Below, one piece after another: positions 61,143 through 64,000 of a DNA stretch of 64,000 bases. The translations under genes were made by a program, and so were the position numbers. Origin of the DNA: Zelonia costaricensis (lineage: Eukaryota > Euglenozoa > Kinetoplastea > Trypanosomatida > Trypanosomatidae); assembly GCA_030849075.1 (NCBI GenBank), contig JASAOO010003496.1:1-64000 (forward strand), read 5' to 3'. A model generated the notes under the pieces. The model ran no database searches and was not told the origin of the DNA. It saw nothing but the letters and a program-made list of their open reading frames with translations. The first letter of the stretch is position 1; the number at the start of each line of letters is the position of its first letter.

Positions 61143-64000
61143 TCACTTTGAGGAGGATCCACTCGAGCGTTGCCGTGAGGGCAGGACGCGGGGTACCTCT
61201 TCATACGACGTCAGGGCAGGTACGACACTGTGCTTCCCGGCGGAGAGGCGTTGCTGCAGTGCATCGATCGGGTAGAGCGCGTCCATCGGGCCAGACGACC
61301 GCGGCGTCGATGACGACCCCTTGCCCTGCCGCAGAGGAAGATAGCCGTTGAGCGGGGCGTTGGTGCAGCCGTTGCCGCTGGGCGACGTCAGGCGATGCTC
61401 ACTCGAGCTCGTGCCCGTCGCGCTGTACGGCCCCGTCGTATGGGCCGGCGAGTTGGTGGAGCGGGTGTGCGGCACCAGCGTTGTCTGGTGCGACGGCGCG
61501 CCGCTGCGGCTCACCGTGTCCTTGACCGGCCCCGCGCGCCGCTGAGGCTGCGTGAAGCGGCCACCCGGCGGCTTGGTGCCACCTGCGCGTCGGCGTGCTT
61601 CGTCACTGCTCGAACGCGGCGCCGCCTCGCTCTCTGAATGGCCGGTGGTCGCCTTGACCGGGGACGGCTGCTGCGTGTTGGGCCACATGACGGTTTCGGC
61701 CATCTCGCTACGCGCGATGCGGGAGACTGTGCTGGGTGCGACAGACGCCGTGTCCATGCCGTTAGTCGTGCGTGGCGACCGCCCGCCTTGGGGGAAGGCT
61801 GAGGCTCTACGGGGCGCGCTAGAGCCTGGCCGGGACGCGCTCGAGGACGTGAAGGTGAGCGAGAGCGAGTGTTCGTGCGAGGTGCTCGGCAGGTTGACGA
61901 TGGAGAGGAACGCGTCGAGCGACTGCGAGCGGCACTCCAGCGCACGATTGGCACCGGTGGGGTCGCCCCGCGAGCCCACGCTACCGAAGCTGTAGCCGCC
62001 GCTGCCACTCGCGCTCTGCATCTGGCCGGCTCGTATGTGCTTGTTCGTCCCGTGCGAGTCGCGCCGGGGCGGGTAGTAGAGGGAGCTGGGGTTTATAGGG
62101 CCTACATCGCTGGTGCGGTGGTACTTTGCGGCGACGGCAAGCACCGGCACGCGCGCCACGTGCACGTTCTGGCTACTCGCGTTGCTCGACTTGCTCGTCG
62201 CGCCAGGCGTCGCGGTCGGGGACTCGATGTGGGAGCTGCTACGGGCGGGGGAGCAGCAGCTGAGCTGGATGAAGTTGCGCCCCTGCATGCGGGCACGGAT
62301 GTAGTCCACGTAGTTGTGCACCATGGCGCGGCTGCGCTCGGACAGCACCGTCTTCTTGCGCATCACTTCCACCTTGACCGTGCGCGTCGCGTCGCGCACC
62401 TCCTGCTCCGACACGCCGAGGTCCCACAGGAAGTTGCGCGCCGACTGCGGCCCCTCGAGGACCGGGATGGAGACGGCGCCCGACGTCGACAACACTCGCG
62501 CGGGCACTGGCGGTGGCAGTGCGCCGCTGAGGGTGGGCGGTTTCGCCGCCGCCACCGTGCCCTTGCCCGCCGCCACCGGCATCGAGCTCAGCGACTCGGA
62601 GGCGTTGCGCTGGGTGTTTGACAGACTCGTCGAGGCGTCCCCGTCGACGCCGGTGTAGGAGCGGGCCCGCGCAGCCGTCTCGCGCAGGCTGCTCTGCCGC
62701 ATCGCCTCCTGGAAGCTCTCTTGGTCTAGGAAGGACTTGAGTCGCACGAGCGACCACCGCTTCGCCGGGTCCTTGGTGAGGAGCCCGTTCAGGACGACAC
62801 GCCACTCCGCCGCCAGCGGGGCGTCGTAGACAGTCTTGCCGCACCACGGGTACGTCTGCGTCAGGATGTTGTTGCGCACCTGCGGGTAGGAGTTGCCAAA
62901 GAAGGGCGACATGCCGACGAGCATGCAGTACAGGGTGATGCCGAGGGCCCACACGTCGGTCAGGTACGGGTCAATACTGCCGTGATTCACGCCACCGTCG
63001 AAGAGCTCCGGGGCGGTGAATAGAAGCGTGCCGGCGCCCAGGCGCGGACCGGCACCGCTGCCACCTCCACCTCCGCCTTCACCGTCGCCGTCGGACGTCA
63101 GCGAGCCGTCGCTGCTGACCCTGTCCGGGGACTTGCTAGTGCGGCCAATGCCGTTCTTTTCGGACGCCTCCTTCGCCTCCTGGCGCGTGGACAAGATCTC
63201 GCTCACGCCGAAGTCCGTGAGGAAGACCCGGTGGTCGGCGCCGAGTAGGATGTTGTCCGGCTTGATGTCGTGATGCACGAGGTGCCGCTTGTGCATGTAG
63301 CGCAGCCCGCTGACAAGCTGGCGCAGGTACACGGCGCAGATGTGCTGCAGAACCGGCTTGCAGAGAAACACGGTCGGGTTGCTCGTGATCTCGGCGTCTG
63401 TGAGCGGGGAGCCGCCGCCGGTGGGGCTTTGCCGCACGGCACAGCGCAGGAGCGACTTGTTGCACACCTCGCCGTTGAGGGGAATGCCCGCCTCGACGGA
63501 CTCGAGGGCGGCGCTACCGAGCTGCTGTACCTTGAGGCGCACCACAGGGCCGTTCGGCACGTAGTCCATGATGAGGTAGAGCTTGTTCGAGTCCGGGTCG
63601 TCGATCACCTCGTACAGGGACACGCAGTTGCGGTGTCGCACCTTCTTCATGATGGCAATCTCCCGCTTCAGCGCCGCATCCTGGTCGTTGCTGCCGACGC
63701 CGCCGATCTTCTTCTTCAGGTGCTTCTTGTCAATTATCTTGATGGCTACCTTCGCGCCGGTGCTCGCATCCGCGCCGAGCTTCACTTTGCCGTACGCACC
63801 CTGACCAAGGTTCGCGATGACCGTGTAGCAGTTGATCATCCGATTCCCCTGATTGTCGTACGCCATGGCTAGCTGGTTCGTCTCGTGCACCGGGGGCCGC
63901 ATGAGACTTGCTGTGCTCACCGTGGAGAAGATGCTGCTCATCGATCCCCGCTCACGGCCGATGCCGTCCAGCAGCGTGAGCGAGCCGGTGAACGGGGCTA
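61143..64000 (-). CDS. CaMKK-like Ser/Thr protein kinase, 5' end beyond the window
   Basis: A protein kinase of the CaMKK/SAK1 type, the class that activates AMPK/SNF1. Numbering is from the ATG at 63941, but the frame stays open 19 more codons to the window edge, so the true start probably lies outside. The kinase domain (about 38-405) has the Gly loop LGQGAYGKVKLG, Lys68 (VAIK), the CaMKK-typical DYVPNGPVV (126-134), HHDIKPDN (223-230), DFG (243-245) and APE (310-312). The catalytic loop reads HHD instead of HRD. Two insertions lie in the domain: about 55 residues after the GPV motif and about 60 Gly/Ser-rich residues between DFG and APE. The C-terminal half is disordered and Ser-rich. A role in energy sensing is an inference from the family. 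Confidence 0.88.
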   Translation of the reverse strand, partial: APFTGSLTLLDGIGRERGSMSSIFSTVSTASLMRPPVHETNQLAMAYDNQGNRMINCYTVIANLGQGAYGKVKLGADASTGAKVAIKIIDKKHLKKKIGGVGSNDQDAALKREIAIMKKVRHRNCVSLYEVIDDPDSNKLYLIMDYVPNGPVVRLKVQQLGSAALESVEAGIPLNGEVCNKSLLRCAVRQSPTGGGSPLTDAEITSNPTVFLCKPVLQHICAVYLRQLVSGLRYMHKRHLVHHDIKPDNILLGADHRVFLTDFGVSEILSTRQEAKEASEKNGIGRTSKSPDRVSSDGSLTSDGDGEGGGGGGSGAGPRLGAGTLLFTAPELFDGGVNHGSIDPYLTDVWALGITLYCMLVGMSPFFGNSYPQVRNNILTQTYPWCGKTVYDAPLAAEWRVVLNGLLTKDPAKRWSLVRLKSFLDQESFQEAMRQSSLRETAARARSYTGVDGDASTSLSNTQRNASESLSSMPVAAGKGTVAAAKPPTLSGALPPPVPARVLSTSGAVSIPVLEGPQSARNFLWDLGVSEQEVRDATRTVKVEVMRKKTVLSERSRAMVHNYVDYIRARMQGRNFIQLSCCSPARSSSHIESPTATPGATSKSSNASSQNVHVARVPVLAVAAKYHRTSDVGPINPSSLYYPPRRDSHGTNKHIRAGQMQSASGSGGYSFGSVGSRGDPTGANRALECRSQSLDAFLSIVNLPSTSHEHSLSLTFTSSSASRPGSSAPRRASAFPQGGRSPRTTNGMDTASVAPSTVSRIARSEMAETVMWPNTQQPSPVKATTGHSESEAAPRSSSDEARRRAGGTKPPGGRFTQPQRRAGPVKDTVSRSGAPSHQTTLVPHTRSTNSPAHTTGPYSATGTSSSEHRLTSPSGNGCTNAPLNGYLPLRQGKGSSSTPRSSGPMDALYPIDALQQRLSAGKHSVVPALTSYEEVPRVLPSRQRSSGSSSK

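Noticed and set aside
1..64000. CRISPR arrays, insertion sequences, operons with ribosome-binding sites
   Set aside because: The gene set and trans-splicing signals are eukaryotic. The repeats seen are microsatellites, not regularly spaced repeats with unique spacers.

Overview
The window is nuclear DNA of a trypanosomatid, most likely a Leishmania/Leptomonas/Crithidia-type (Leishmaniinae) genome. Four things point this way: intron-free GC-rich genes all on one strand, long pyrimidine-rich intergenic tracts ending in AG just upstream of start codons (trans-splicing acceptors), abundant (CA)n/(GT)n microsatellites, and a GP63 (leishmanolysin) family gene. The genus cannot be settled from sequence alone. 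All twelve protein genes lie on the minus strand, as expected for one polycistronic transcription unit read from right to left. No RNA genes, CRISPR arrays, insertion sequences or bacterial-type promoters were seen.

In the direction of transcription (high to low coordinates) the genes are: a CaMKK-like protein kinase cut by the right edge (61143-64000); a 7.6 kb stretch with no convincing gene; transportin/karyopherin beta-2 (50776-53550); the poly(A)-specific ribonuclease PARN (45918-47993); an M24 prolidase (42856-44310); a small DUF1764 protein (40381-40983); a SET-domain protein with a second divergent SET-like module (36736-39429); the PP4 regulatory subunit 3/SMEK homologue (30244-34356); transcription elongation factor SPT4 (25284-25715); a very large LRR/DUF4062-like/STAND-NTPase/WD40 protein whose P-loop looks dead (18887-24328); a ubiquitin-specific protease (12776-15805); a PX-BAR sorting nexin (9819-11075); and an unusually long membrane-anchored GP63-like metalloprotease (3520-7614). 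Positions 1-3519 are its downstream region.

The neighbours do not form a metabolic pathway, which is normal for trypanosomatid gene arrays. Several products act in gene expression or protein traffic: SPT4 in elongation, PARN in mRNA decay, transportin in nuclear import, PP4R3 in phosphatase targeting, the SET protein in methylation, the USP in deubiquitination and the sorting nexin in endosomes. In such organisms regulation is mostly post-transcriptional, so the long untranslated intervals are the likely control regions.

Several longest open frames were trimmed. For PARN, the STAND protein and the DUF1764 protein, a polypyrimidine tract plus AG lies inside the extended frame and just upstream of an internal ATG. 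For the prolidase, the upstream in-frame start is GTG and the first ATG is internal. The assembly carries one ambiguous base (57117) between two identical 68-bp copies, probably an assembly seam.
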